Positions 20,305-28,163 are shown, counted from the stretch's first letter. The stretch: DNA of 41,555 nt from Micromonospora yasonensis (GCF_026013475.1 NZ_JAPDPH010000044.1:1-41555); one strand, 5' to 3'. Translations and numbers: made by a program. Notes: generated from the letters alone by a model not told the origin.

Positions 20305-21534
20305 ATGGAGGAACACCCTGTCCGGCCCTGGTGGCAGGCGCTGCGCCGGACCGTGTCCGGGCCGGACTTCCCACCGGTCCGGCCGCCGCTGGAGCGGTGG
20401 CCGAGGCTGGCCTCGTGGGCCCGACCCGTCGGCCTGCTCGCGGTGGTCGGCCTGTTCGCCGCCACGCTGGCCGCCGAGACCGACCGGCGCCTGCCCACTG
20501 TGGTGGCGATCCTGTTCGCCGGGCTGACCGTCGCGCCGCTGCTGGCCCTGCCCCGGCGTCCGCTGCTGGCCTGGCGGCTCACCATCGTGGCCCTGCTCAC
20601 CTGCACCTTCAACGCGCCGCCCAGCCAGGCCTGGCCGTGGAACCCGGTCCTGGTGCTCGGGTCGTTGCTGGTGCTGGCGGTGGTGGCGGCCCGGGTGGAC
20701 CGGCCGGTGCTGGTCTGGGTGGGCCTGATCACCATGGTGCCGGTCGTCGCCCTGGTCCGACCCAGCCACCTGGTCGGCGTGGTGCTGCTGGTGCTGACCC
20801 TGCTGGTGCTCGGCGACCTGGTACGCGGCAACCGGCTGTCCCGTCGGGCCCTGGCCGCCCAGACCGAGCTGAGCGAACGGGAGAAGGAGCGCCGGGCGGT
20901 GCTGGAGGAACGCACCCGGATCGCCCGCGAACTGCACGACGTGGTGGCCCACCACATGTCGATGATCGCCGTCCAGGCGGAGAGCGCGCCGTACCGCCTC
21001 GCGGACGTACCCGAACCCGCCCGCGCCGAGTTCGCGGCCATCGCCGGGTCGGCCCGCGACGCGTTGACCGACATGCGTCGCCTGCTGGGCGTCCTGCGCA
21101 GCGAGTCGGTCGGCCCGCAGACCGCGCCCCAGCCCGGCCTGGCCGACCTGCCGGTGATGGTGGATGCCGCGCGCCGGGCCGGCCTGGCCGTCACCCTGGA
21201 CGCCCCGGCGCCGGCCGCGGCCGCGCCCGCGCCGGTCGGGCTGGCCGCGTACCGGATCGTGCAGGAGGGGCTGGCCAACGCCGCCCGGCACGCCGCGGGC
21301 GCGGCGGTGCGGGTCACCGTTCGTCCCGGGCCGCGCGCCCTGACCGTCCGGGTCGAGAACACCGCCGGCACCGGCAGCCCGAGGGCGGTCGAACGCGGCG
21401 CCGGGCACGGACTGACCGGGATGCGGGAACGGGCCCTGGCGCTCGGCGGTACGTTCACCGCCGGGCCGATCGGCGGGGGCGGGTACGCCGTGGTCGCGGA
21501 GTTGCCGTACGACGGGGAGGGTGGGGACGGATGA
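20305..21534 (+). CDS. NarL-type sensor histidine kinase
   Basis: This 409-aa membrane kinase has four to five hydrophobic segments within residues 40-170, a short coiled region (SEREKERRAVLEERTR), then the HisKA_3 dimerisation motif IARELHDVVAHHMSMI (phospho-His at 211). The HATPase_c domain contains the N-box YRIVQEGLANAARHA and the G-box GHGLTGMRERALALGG. No extracellular sensor domain is visible, so it probably senses through its membrane region. ATG 20305 lies 7 nt after TAGTCT (20292-20297) without a Shine-Dalgarno, so the mRNA may be leaderless; an in-frame GTG at 20275 is an alternative. It overlaps the response-regulator gene by 4 nt (ATGA). Confidence 0.94.
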   Translation: MEEHPVRPWWQALRRTVSGPDFPPVRPPLERWPRLASWARPVGLLAVVGLFAATLAAETDRRLPTVVAILFAGLTVAPLLALPRRPLLAWRLTIVALLTCTFNAPPSQAWPWNPVLVLGSLLVLAVVAARVDRPVLVWVGLITMVPVVALVRPSHLVGVVLLVLTLLVLGDLVRGNRLSRRALAAQTELSEREKERRAVLEERTRIARELHDVVAHHMSMIAVQAESAPYRLADVPEPARAEFAAIAGSARDALTDMRRLLGVLRSESVGPQTAPQPGLADLPVMVDAARRAGLAVTLDAPAPAAAAPAPVGLAAYRIVQEGLANAARHAAGAAVRVTVRPGPRALTVRVENTAGTGSPRAVERGAGHGLTGMRERALALGGTFTAGPIGGGGYAVVAELPYDGEGGDG

Positions 21535-22193
21535 TCCGGGTGCTGATCGCCGACGACCAGGCGATGGTCCGGCAGGGTTTCGGCGCGCTGCTGGCCGCCC
21601 AGCCGGACCTGCTGGTGGTCGGGGACGCCGCGGACGGCGCGGCGGCGGTCGAGGCGTCCCGCCGGCTTGATCCGGACGTGGTGCTGATGGACGTGCGGAT
21701 GCCGGTGCTGGACGGGCTCGCCGCGACCCGGAAACTGCTCGGCGACCGCCGTACCGACCGGCCCCGGGTGCTCATCCTGACCACCTTCGACCTGGACGAC
21801 TACGTGTACGAGGCGCTGCGCGCCGGCGCGAGCGGCTTCCTGCTCAAGGACGCGCCCGCCGCCGACCTGGTGCACGCGGTCCGGGTCGTGGCGGCCGGCG
21901 ACGCGCTGCTCGCCCCGGCGGTGACCCGCCGGCTGATCGCCGAGTTCGCCGCCCGGCCCGGGCACCGCCGACCCCGCCCGACCGAGCTGGCGGCGCTCAC
22001 CCCGCGCGAGACGGACGTGCTGCGGCTGATCGCCCGGGGTCGCTCCAACACCGAGATCGCCACCGACCTGATGGTCGCCGAACAGACGGTCAAGACCCAC
22101 GTCGGGCGGATCCTGGCCAAGCTCCAGCTCCGCGATCGCGCCCAGGCGGTGGTCGTCGCCTACGAAACAGGTCTGGTGGCCGCCGGGGAGTAG
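21531..22193 (+). CDS. NarL/LuxR-family response regulator
   Basis: This 220-aa protein has a receiver domain (1-120) with the acidic pair DD (8-9), phospho-acceptor D54 in VVLMDVRMPVLDG, Thr in LILTTFD and Lys in FLLKDAPA. The C-terminal LuxR helix-turn-helix is LTPRETDVLRLIARGRSNTE and EQTVKTHVGRILAKLQL. ATG 21531 overlaps the kinase stop, so translation is coupled. The regulon is unknown. The neighbouring hydrolase/acyltransferase genes on the same strand are natural candidate targets. Confidence 0.96.
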   Translation: MIRVLIADDQAMVRQGFGALLAAQPDLLVVGDAADGAAAVEASRRLDPDVVLMDVRMPVLDGLAATRKLLGDRRTDRPRVLILTTFDLDDYVYEALRAGASGFLLKDAPAADLVHAVRVVAAGDALLAPAVTRRLIAEFAARPGHRRPRPTELAALTPRETDVLRLIARGRSNTEIATDLMVAEQTVKTHVGRILAKLQLRDRAQAVVVAYETGLVAAGE

Positions 22194-22291
22194 TACCCGG
22201 GTAGCACGCCGGGAACCGCCCCGCGGGGTGACGATCTACGGCCGGTCAGCACCGCACCCTTCCGCTGAGCTTTCGCGGAGGGAGCACGACG

Positions 22292-23188
22292 ATGCACTGG
22301 ACCCGACCCGCCCGGGTGGCGCTGATCGCGCTGCTCGGACTCGGCCTGCTGGTCCCGGACCGGCCCGGCCAGGTGGCGCCGGCGGCGTACGTGGAGGCGT
22401 ATCCGGCGATGGACGCCCGGCTGCGGGCCGCCGGCCCGCCGTACGACGGATGGGTCGCCGACGGCCGCCGTTTCCTGGCGTTCGATCCCCGCGGCGACGG
22501 CCTCGTCGTCGAGGTCCTCGGCGACCTGGCCACCGCCGACCGGATCGCCGTGCTGGTGCCGGGCGCGGGGAGCACGCTGCGCGACTTCGACCGCGGGCTC
22601 GGCGGCGTGGCCCGCTGCGCGCCCGCCCGGCAGGCCGCCGAGCTGTACCGGGCGGTGCGTGCCGCTGCTCCTTCCGCGCGTGTCGCTGTGCTCGTCTGGC
22701 TCGGCTACGACCCGCCGGACACGGTGCCGTCAGCCGCGGGATCGGCCGCCGCCCGGCGCGGGGCAGCCGCGCTCCGCGCCGAGTTGCGTGAGCTGTCCGT
22801 CCGGCGCCCGGAGGCGCGGATCACCCTGGTCGGGCACAGCTACGGCGCGCTGGTCGTCGGGCTCGCCGCGCGGGGCGCCCCGGCACAGGTCACGGATGTG
22901 GTGACGCTGGGCGGCATCGGCCTCGGCGTGGACCGGGCCGGCGACCTGGGCCGGGTACGGGTGTGGGCGGCGGAGGCGCCGACGGACTGGATCCGGCGGG
23001 TGCCCGAGGCGCGGCTCGTCGGGCTCGGTCACGGCCTCCGCCCCGGCGACCCGGCGTTCGGCGCGCGATCCCTGCCGGTGAGCGGGGTGACCGGCCACGA
23101 CGACTACCTGGTGGCCGGGAGCACCACGACGGCGGCGGTGGCGTCGGTGGTGCTGGGCGCGGCCTCCACGCTCGGGGCGACGCGGTGA
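22292..23188 (+). CDS. Secreted or membrane-anchored alpha/beta hydrolase (DUF1023-like)
   Basis: This 298-aa protein has an N-terminal hydrophobic segment (VALIALLGLGLLV, about 10-22) that is either a signal peptide or an anchor. It contains AVLVPGAGSTLRDFD (oxyanion region), VLVWLGYDPPD, the nucleophile elbow GHSYG, and a late GVTGHDDYL with the candidate catalytic His. The layout resembles actinobacterial DUF1023 hydrolases. Ser-dependent esterase or lipase activity is inferred. ATG 22292 follows CGGAGGGAGC. The 98 bp upstream of it hold no clear promoter, so it may be read from the two-component operon. It overlaps the following acyltransferase gene by 4 nt (GTGA). Confidence 0.85.
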   Translation: MHWTRPARVALIALLGLGLLVPDRPGQVAPAAYVEAYPAMDARLRAAGPPYDGWVADGRRFLAFDPRGDGLVVEVLGDLATADRIAVLVPGAGSTLRDFDRGLGGVARCAPARQAAELYRAVRAAAPSARVAVLVWLGYDPPDTVPSAAGSAAARRGAAALRAELRELSVRRPEARITLVGHSYGALVVGLAARGAPAQVTDVVTLGGIGLGVDRAGDLGRVRVWAAEAPTDWIRRVPEARLVGLGHGLRPGDPAFGARSLPVSGVTGHDDYLVAGSTTTAAVASVVLGAASTLGATR

Positions 23189-24396
23189 GCGGGCGACGCC
23201 TCACGGACGGCGGTCGGGTGAGCCGGGACCGGGTCGTCGACGCGCTGCGGGCGTACGCGATCGGCGGCGTGGTGCTCGGCCACTGGTTGGTCACCGCACT
23301 GGTGCTGGACGCCGACGGCACGCTGCACGTGGCGAGCCCGCTGGCCTCGATGCCGGCCCTGGCGCCGCTCACCTGGCTGCTGCAGACCCTGGGGCTGTTC
23401 TTCTTCGTCGCCGGGTACGCCGCCACCCGCTCGCTGTCCGCCGGTGCGGCCGGCCCGATGCGCTGGTGGGCCCGCCGGCTGGGTCGGCTGGTCGGGCCGG
23501 CCCTCGCGCTGCTCGGCATCGGGGCCGCCGTGCTGCTCGCCGCGATCGTGGTGGGCACTCCGGACGCCACCCTGTCCGTGGCGCTGCTGCTCGTGGCCAG
23601 CCCCCTGTGGTTCCTGCTCCCGCTGGTCGCGCTGTCCGCGCTGACGGTCCCGCTGCGCGCCGCCGTACGCCGGTGGGGACCGCTGCGCTGCGCGGCCCCG
23701 GCGGTGGCCCTGGTCGCCGCGGCCGACGCGGCGGGACGCGTGCTGCCGACCCTGCCCGGGCGGCTGCCGGTCGCGCTGCTGGCCGCCTGGTCGGTGCCCT
23801 GGCTGCTCGGCATCGCGCACGCCGACGGTCACCTGGCTGGCCGGCGGACCGGGGCCGTGCTGGCCGGCACCGGCGCGGTGGCCTTGGCCGCGCTGTTCGC
23901 CCTGGGCTATCCGGTCAGCGCGGTCGGCGTTCCCGGCGCGACGATGTCCAACCTCAGTCCGCCGTCCCTCGTCGCGGTGGCCCTGGCCGTGGCCCAGGTG
24001 GGGCTGGCTCTGCTCGCGCGCCCGGCCGTGGAGCGGCTGCTGGACCGGGCGGGGCCGCGCCGGGCGGTGGCCACGGTCAACCGGCACGCGATGGGCGTCT
24101 ACCTCGGCCACCAGCCCGTGCTGGTCGGGGTGACCGCGCTGGCCGCCCACGCCGGCGCGCCCCTGCCCGGCCTGCACACCGCGCCGCGCGACCTGCTCTG
24201 GGTGCTGGCCCGGCTCTGCTGGCTGCCGGTCTTCGCGGCCGCCCTGGCGGCACTGCAACGCCGGCGCCACCGCTCGCCGGTCGCCGGCGTGGGCGGGGGT
24301 GCCCCGGCCGGCCGGGTGGGGCGGCTCCCCCTCGGCGGCGGCCGTTCCGGCGCTGCCGCGGGACGCGGTCCGGCCGGTCCCGGACCCGGCGACTGA
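23185..24396 (+). CDS. Acyltransferase-3 family membrane protein
   Basis: This 403-aa integral membrane protein has about ten hydrophobic helices. RDRVVDALRAYAIGGVVLGH is the typical first segment of acyltransferase-3 proteins (R-x-x-D-x-L-R-A, with His at the end of helix 1). FFFVAGYAATRS is the second conserved segment. NRHAMGVYLGHQPVL is a late conserved motif. The family O-acylates sugars, lipids or antibiotics at the membrane. GTG 23185 overlaps the hydrolase stop, so the hydrolase and this acyltransferase are translationally coupled; they may add and remove acyl groups on the same envelope component. The last 45 residues are low-complexity Gly/Ala/Pro. Confidence 0.9.
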   Translation: MSGRRLTDGGRVSRDRVVDALRAYAIGGVVLGHWLVTALVLDADGTLHVASPLASMPALAPLTWLLQTLGLFFFVAGYAATRSLSAGAAGPMRWWARRLGRLVGPALALLGIGAAVLLAAIVVGTPDATLSVALLLVASPLWFLLPLVALSALTVPLRAAVRRWGPLRCAAPAVALVAAADAAGRVLPTLPGRLPVALLAAWSVPWLLGIAHADGHLAGRRTGAVLAGTGAVALAALFALGYPVSAVGVPGATMSNLSPPSLVAVALAVAQVGLALLARPAVERLLDRAGPRRAVATVNRHAMGVYLGHQPVLVGVTALAAHAGAPLPGLHTAPRDLLWVLARLCWLPVFAAALAALQRRRHRSPVAGVGGGAPAGRVGRLPLGGGRSGAAAGRGPAGPGPGD

Positions 24397-24456
24397 CCCA
24401 CTCGGCGGGGTGGCGCGGGCCACTCGGCCGAGTACGCCCGCGCGCCCTTCCGGGTG

Positions 24457-24793
24457 TACGATGATCGGCGTTTGCGGGCTGGAGTTCGCCCGCCGTTCGG
24501 GCCCCGCCGACCGCAGGAGGTGATCGCTGTGCGAGATAGCGATCCTCCCAGTCGTGGCCGGGCCGACCGTCAGCCCCGCTGAGCCACGACTCAGTCGGCT
24601 GCGCTGACCCGCTTCCCGCCCCGGAGCACCGCCCGTCCCCTCGGCCACCGGCCGGGGCGACCGTGCTGCCCGGCCCGTACGGGCCCACCGGCGGCGGAGC
24701 ACCCCGGTCACGACTTCGTGTGCGTACGTCCTGATCCACCCTTGCGGTCCGGCCCCTGCCGCCCCGGACCGTCCGTCGCCACGGAGCAGTCCC
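24457..24793 (+). promoter_or_regulatory. Candidate structured 5' leader with translational and attenuation-type hairpins
   Basis: This region, downstream of the acyltransferase gene, has no long plus-strand ORF but dense structure. Elements in order: TACGAT (24457-24462), a possible -10; a hairpin GCGGGC/GCCCGC (24474-24492); a hairpin pairing GGAGG (24516-24520) with CCTCC (24544-24548) and ATCGCT (24523-24528) with AGCGAT (24538-24543), which sequesters the Shine-Dalgarno of a short ORF; AGTCGTGGC (24550-24558) with its exact complement (24583-24591) around that ORF's stop; a GGCCCGTACGGGCC palindrome (24673-24686); and GGTCCGG/CCGGACC (24746-24770) just before the ribosome site of a 28-aa peptide. 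Alternative pairing GTCAGC/GCTGAC (24569-24574 and 24603-24608) would compete with the third hairpin. I recognise no known riboswitch class. Confidence 0.5.
24529..24582 (+). CDS. Putative leader peptide, 17 aa, acidic/proline N-terminus
   Basis: GTG 24529 follows a perfect AGGAGG (24515-24520) at 8-nt spacing and encodes VRDSDPPSRGRADRQPR before TGA. The Shine-Dalgarno lies in the 5' arm of a hairpin (24516-24548) and the GTG lies in its loop, so initiation would depend on opening this stem. The stop codon lies inside the loop of the next hairpin. An N-terminal Asp/Pro-rich stretch (DSDPP) recalls leader peptides, such as MgtL, that destabilise or stall ribosomes; this comparison is an inference. 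The strong ribosome site makes translation likely if the region is transcribed. Confidence 0.5.
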   Translation: MRDSDPPSRGRADRQPR

Positions 24794-24880
24794 ATGAGCC
24801 GTTACGTCGCCCCGCTGGGCTTCACCCTCGCCGCCGTCTGGGTGGCTGTCCTCTTCGTCCTGGCCGGTGGCGGTCACTGA
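24794..24880 (+). CDS. Small single-pass membrane peptide, 28 aa
   Basis: ATG 24794, with GGAG 8 nt upstream (24783-24786), opens a 28-codon frame: MSRYVAPLGFTLAAVWV continuing AVLFVLAGGGH, then TGA. It is almost wholly one hydrophobic helix with a basic N-terminus, so the C-terminus is expected outside (or the peptide is a regulatory subunit). It lies at the end of the structured leader and before a strong hairpin at 24930-24953. I do not recognise the family. Small inner-membrane peptides of this size often modulate a transporter or sensor, but no partner is identified here. Confidence 0.5.
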   Translation: MSRYVAPLGFTLAAVWVAVLFVLAGGGH

Positions 24881-24929
24881 CCGCGCCGGCCCGGACCCGG
24901 CCGCTCCCGCGTACCGCCGGGCCCCGGCC

Positions 24930-24953
24930 GTCCCGCCTCAGATCAGGCGGGAC
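24930..24953. terminator. Convergent terminator hairpin across the VWA stop codon
   Basis: GTCCCGCCT (24930-24938) and AGGCGGGAC (24945-24953) are perfect 9-bp inverted repeats around a 6-nt loop. The minus-strand VWA stop codon (24938-24940) lies within the structure. It is placed to end the plus-strand transcript of the small membrane peptide and, from the other side, the MoxR-DUF58-VWA transcript. Confidence 0.55.
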
Positions 24954-25888
24954 GACCAGAGCAGGCTCAGCGCACCCGCGCAGAGGGCGAACAGCAACGC
25001 GATCCCCGCGTACCACTGGGTGATCTCCCGCGGCTCGGTCCGGAATCCGATCGAGCTGCCCATGTCCTGGTAGACCTGCTTCAGCTCGCTCACCGAGGCC
25101 GCCTCGTAGAAGTAGCCCTGGGTGGTCTCCGCGAGCTGCGACAGCGCCATCCGGTCCACCGGCACCCGCTGCAGCTGACCGCCGATGTCCACCTGACCGG
25201 AGTCGGTGCCGAACGCGATGGTGGAGACCGACACGTTGGCCGCCTGCGCCGCCGCGGCCGCCTCCTCCACCGACCGACCGGCGGTCCGGTAACCGTCGGA
25301 GAGCAGCACGATCCGGGCCGGCGGGATCCCCGCCGCGCCGTCGGCGGGCACCGAACGGATCGCCTCCAGGCAGGTGAAGACGGCCTCCCCGGTGGCCGTG
25401 GCCTCGGCCAGCACCAGCCCGTCGATGGCGGTGGTCACCGCCGCCCGGTCCTTGGTCGGCGGCACCAGCACGTTCGCCGACTTCGCGAACGAGACCAGCC
25501 CGACGTTGTAGCTCTCCGGTAGTTCCCCGACGAACTGCTTGGCCGCCTCCTGGGCGGCCTCCAGCCGGTTCGGCGCGACGTCGTCGGCCTGCATCGACAG
25601 GGACACGTCGATGGCGAGCATCACCGTGGCCCGTTCCAGGGGCTCCTTGGTGTCCACCGCCGGCCGGGCCAGCGCGGTGGCCAGCACCAGCAGGCAGAGC
25701 AGGAACACGGTGGCCGCCGCGTGCCGCCGCCAGCCCAGCCCCTTCGGGGCGAGGGTCCGCAGCAGGTCCACGTTGGTGAACCGCATCGCGTACGCGCGGC
25801 GGTGCAGCTGCCGCCAGACGTACGCGGCGGCCAGGGCGAGCACCGGCAGCACGGCCAGCAGCCACCACGGTTGCAGAAAACGGATCAT
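24938..25888 (-). CDS. VWA-domain membrane protein (BatA-like)
   Basis: This 316-aa protein has an N-terminal pair of hydrophobic helices (WWLLAVLPVLALAAAYVW at 8-25; ATVFLLCLLVLATALA at 59-74). The von Willebrand factor A domain follows, with the MIDAS DVSLS (D94-x-S96-x-S98), Thr in ATATGEAVFTCL and VLLSDGYRT. A last C-terminal helix is at about 290-310. It forms the usual MoxR/DUF58/VWA module with the two upstream genes, and ATG 25888 overlaps the DUF58 stop (ATGA). Such modules act in chaperone-like maturation or envelope stress; the cargo is unknown. Orthologue by position: Rv1481. Confidence 0.94.
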   Translation of the reverse strand: MIRFLQPWWLLAVLPVLALAAAYVWRQLHRRAYAMRFTNVDLLRTLAPKGLGWRRHAAATVFLLCLLVLATALARPAVDTKEPLERATVMLAIDVSLSMQADDVAPNRLEAAQEAAKQFVGELPESYNVGLVSFAKSANVLVPPTKDRAAVTTAIDGLVLAEATATGEAVFTCLEAIRSVPADGAAGIPPARIVLLSDGYRTAGRSVEEAAAAAQAANVSVSTIAFGTDSGQVDIGGQLQRVPVDRMALSQLAETTQGYFYEAASVSELKQVYQDMGSSIGFRTEPREITQWYAGIALLFALCAGALSLLWSSRLI

Positions 25889-26925
25889 CGCGTCGTCCCT
25901 CGGGTACGGGCGTGCCGCTGCGCGGCCACGAAACGCACCATGTCCAGCAGCCAGTCTCGGTCGGTACGCAGCCGCAGGTGGGCCGCGCCGGCGGCGCGCA
26001 ACTCGGCGGCGACCCCCGCGCGCTGGGCCGCCGCCGCGTCGGCGTACCGGCGGCGCAGCCCCGGGTCGGCGGTCTGCACCTCGTGCAGCTCCCCCGTCTC
26101 CGGGTCGACCACCGGCAGCACCCCCACGTCGGGCAGCTCCAGTTCCCGCGGGTCGACCACCTCGATCGCCAGCACGTCGTGCCGGACCCGCAGCTTACGG
26201 ATCGGCCGGCCCCACTGCTGCGGCGGCGCCAGGAAGTCGGAGATCACCACGGCCATGCCGCGCCGGCGGGGCGGCCGGTTCAGCATCTCGACCAGCGCGC
26301 CGAGATCGCTGCGGCCGGGGCGGATCTCGGTGCCGGCGATCGCTCGCAGCAGCCCCTGCGCCTCCTTGCGCCCGGCGCGGGCGGGCAGCCGGACCAGGGT
26401 GCCCGGCCCGGCGGGCGGGGGCGTGCCCCGCCACCGGCCGGTCCGCGCCGGCGTCGGCACCGTCTCTGTTCGCGACTGCGGGGCTCGCAGACCCGGCTCA
26501 CTCCTCGCGCTCACGGATGCGCCGGTGCCGACGACGGCGCCGATCCGGTTGCCGCCCCGGACGGTCAGGTGGACCAGCGCGGTGGCGGCGGCCACCACCA
26601 CGTCCCGCTTGAGCCACCGCCCGGTGCCGAAGTCCAGGCTCGCCGACAGGTCGACCGCCAGCCACGTCTCCAGCTCCCGGTCGGCCACCGTACGCCGGAC
26701 GTGCGGCAGCGTGGTCCGCGCGGTGACCGGCCAGTCCATCCGGCGTACGTCGTCGCCGGGGCGGTACTCGCGGGACTCCCCCGCCTCGCTGCCCGGCCCG
26801 GGTAGCAGCCCGACGTAGTCGCCCTGCAGCAGCCCGTCGAGCTTGCGGGTGACCAGCAACTGCAACCGGGACAGCACCGCGCCGGACCGGTCGCCGCCGG
26901 CCGGCAGCCCGGTGGCTGAGCTCAC
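25885..26925 (-). CDS. DUF58-domain protein with an in-frame repeat insertion
   Basis: This 346-aa protein has the DUF58 core EYRPGDDVRRMDWPVTARTT (53-72), the ADRELETWLAVDLSASLDFG box with its VWA-like metal site, and GMAVVISDFLAPP. GTG 26925 overlaps the MoxR stop, and the stop overlaps the VWA start, so all three genes are translationally coupled. Residues about 136-175 (starting ASVSARSEPGLRAPQSRTET) interrupt the conserved run GAVVGTGA ... LVRLPARAGRKEAQ. This segment is encoded by a palindrome-flanked element (26445-26540). The frame stays open, so the protein may still work. Orthologue by position: Rv1480. Confidence 0.92.
   Translation of the reverse strand: MSSATGLPAGGDRSGAVLSRLQLLVTRKLDGLLQGDYVGLLPGPGSEAGESREYRPGDDVRRMDWPVTARTTLPHVRRTVADRELETWLAVDLSASLDFGTGRWLKRDVVVAAATALVHLTVRGGNRIGAVVGTGASVSARSEPGLRAPQSRTETVPTPARTGRWRGTPPPAGPGTLVRLPARAGRKEAQGLLRAIAGTEIRPGRSDLGALVEMLNRPPRRRGMAVVISDFLAPPQQWGRPIRKLRVRHDVLAIEVVDPRELELPDVGVLPVVDPETGELHEVQTADPGLRRRYADAAAAQRAGVAAELRAAGAAHLRLRTDRDWLLDMVRFVAAQRHARTRGTTR
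26445..26540. repeat. Palindrome-flanked insertion inside the DUF58 coding region
   Basis: GCGCCGGCGTCGGCACC (26445-26461) and its complement GGTGCCGACGACGGCGC (26524-26540) form 17-bp inverted repeats with one mismatch, around a 62-bp centre. On the minus strand the centre starts GTGAGCGCGAGGAGTGAGCC and includes CGAGCCCCGCAGTCGCGAAC, a type of sequence I associate with dispersed repeats in Micromonospora genomes (memory, not search). The element is in frame with DUF58 and adds about 40 residues absent from the expected family alignment. Confidence 0.6.
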
Positions 26926-28031
26926 GGCCGCGGCCCGGGCCAGCCGGCGGCGTTCGGCACGGCCGGTGGCGGCGGTGTGGACTGCTGCCGGGGCGCCACC
27001 GACGGCAGCGGGATGGTCGACATCACCCGGTGCACGATGTGGTCGGCCGGTACGTCGTCGGCGAGCGCGTCGTAGCTGAGCACCAGCCGGTGCCGCAGGA
27101 TGTCCGGGGCGATGTCCTGCACGTCCTGCGGCAGCGCGTAGTCCCGGCCGCGCAGCAGCGCCAGCGCCCGGGTGGCCCGGACCAGGCCGAGCGAGGCGCG
27201 TGGGCTGGCCCCGTACTGGATGAGCTGCGCGACGTCGGGCATGCCGTGCTCGGCAGGGGTACGGGTGGCGAGCACCAGCCGGACCGCGTAGTCGACCAGC
27301 GCGTTGTGCACGAAGACCTGGTCGGCCTTGTGCTGGAGGGCGATCAGGTCGGCGGTGTCGAAGACCCGGGCCGGCTCGGGCGGGGCGACGCCCATCCGGT
27401 AGACGATCTCCCGCTCCTCGGCGTCGGTCGGGTAGCCGACCACGATCTTCATGAGGAACCGGTCCCGCTGCGCCTCCGGCAGCGGGTAGACGCCCTCCTG
27501 CTCGATCGGGTTCTGGGTGGCCATCACCAGGAACGGGTCGGGCACCCGATGGGTCTCCCCGCCGATCGAGACCTGACGCTCGCTCATCACCTCCAGCAGC
27601 GCCGACTGCACCTTCGCCGGGGCCCGGTTGATCTCGTCGGCGAGCAGGAAGTTCACGAAGACCGGGCCCAGCTCGACGTCGAACTTCTCGCTGGACTGCC
27701 GGTAGATCCGGGTGCCCATGATGTCGGCCGGGACCAGGTCGGGGGTGAACTGCACCCGGGCGAACGACCCGCCGACCACCTTGGCCATGGTCTCCACGGC
27801 GAGGGTCTTGGCCACCCCGGGCACCCCCTCCAGCAGGCAGTGGCCCCGGGCGAGCAGGGCGACGAACATCCGCTCGACCATCCGGTCCTGGCCGACGATC
27901 ACCCGCTTGATCTCGAACAGCGCCCGCTCCAGCAGGCCGGCGTCCTGCGCTGGGGTGGTCACGGCCGGGGCCGGCCCGTCCGGCACGGCCTCGGTCGGGT
28001 TCGGGGCGTCGGGCGTGGTCGGCTGGGCCAC
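26922..28031 (-). CDS. moxR: MoxR-family AAA+ ATPase
   Basis: This 369-aa protein has Walker A GVPGVAKT (69-76), Walker B FLLADEINRA (128-137), sensor-1 VMATQNPIEQEGVYPLPEAQ and the arginine-finger region RDRFLMKI. A lid domain follows (YGASPRASLGLVRATRALAL). An N-terminal Pro-rich tail of about 25 residues precedes it. The GTG at 28031 follows GGAGGACCG. An in-frame ATG at 28085 also has AGGAAGG, but the codons between them (ACA, TTG, ATA, three CGA) are rare in this genome, so 28031 is chosen. MoxR ATPases work as chaperones with their adjacent DUF58 and VWA proteins. Orthologue by position: moxR1 (Rv1479). Confidence 0.95.
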   Translation of the reverse strand: MAQPTTPDAPNPTEAVPDGPAPAVTTPAQDAGLLERALFEIKRVIVGQDRMVERMFVALLARGHCLLEGVPGVAKTLAVETMAKVVGGSFARVQFTPDLVPADIMGTRIYRQSSEKFDVELGPVFVNFLLADEINRAPAKVQSALLEVMSERQVSIGGETHRVPDPFLVMATQNPIEQEGVYPLPEAQRDRFLMKIVVGYPTDAEEREIVYRMGVAPPEPARVFDTADLIALQHKADQVFVHNALVDYAVRLVLATRTPAEHGMPDVAQLIQYGASPRASLGLVRATRALALLRGRDYALPQDVQDIAPDILRHRLVLSYDALADDVPADHIVHRVMSTIPLPSVAPRQQSTPPPPAVPNAAGWPGPRP

Positions 28032-28163
28032 CGGTCCTCCACAGCTGGGTCGTCGTCGCGGCGTGGTGCGTATCAAGACTGTCATGCCTTCCTGGGAGCC
28101 GAGGCCGGGAGAGGGACGATTTTTGCCGCGCCGTCCCCGCCCACGGAAAACGCTGAACACGGG

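Noticed and set aside
20229..22100. Long minus-strand open frame (623 codons) opposite the two-component genes
   Set aside because: It is a Ser/Arg/Thr-rich antisense frame without domains; the plus strand encodes clear histidine kinase and response regulator motifs.
24457..24793. Known riboswitch (ykoK/M-box, cobalamin, mini-ykkC, 6C RNA) in the structured leader
   Set aside because: I could not find the conserved loop or core sequences of these classes; it remains an unclassified structured region.
28032..28085. MoxR start at ATG 28085
   Set aside because: The 18 codons use ACA, ATA, TTG and repeated CGA, unlike neighbouring coding sequence, and GTG 28031 has a better-placed GGAGG.
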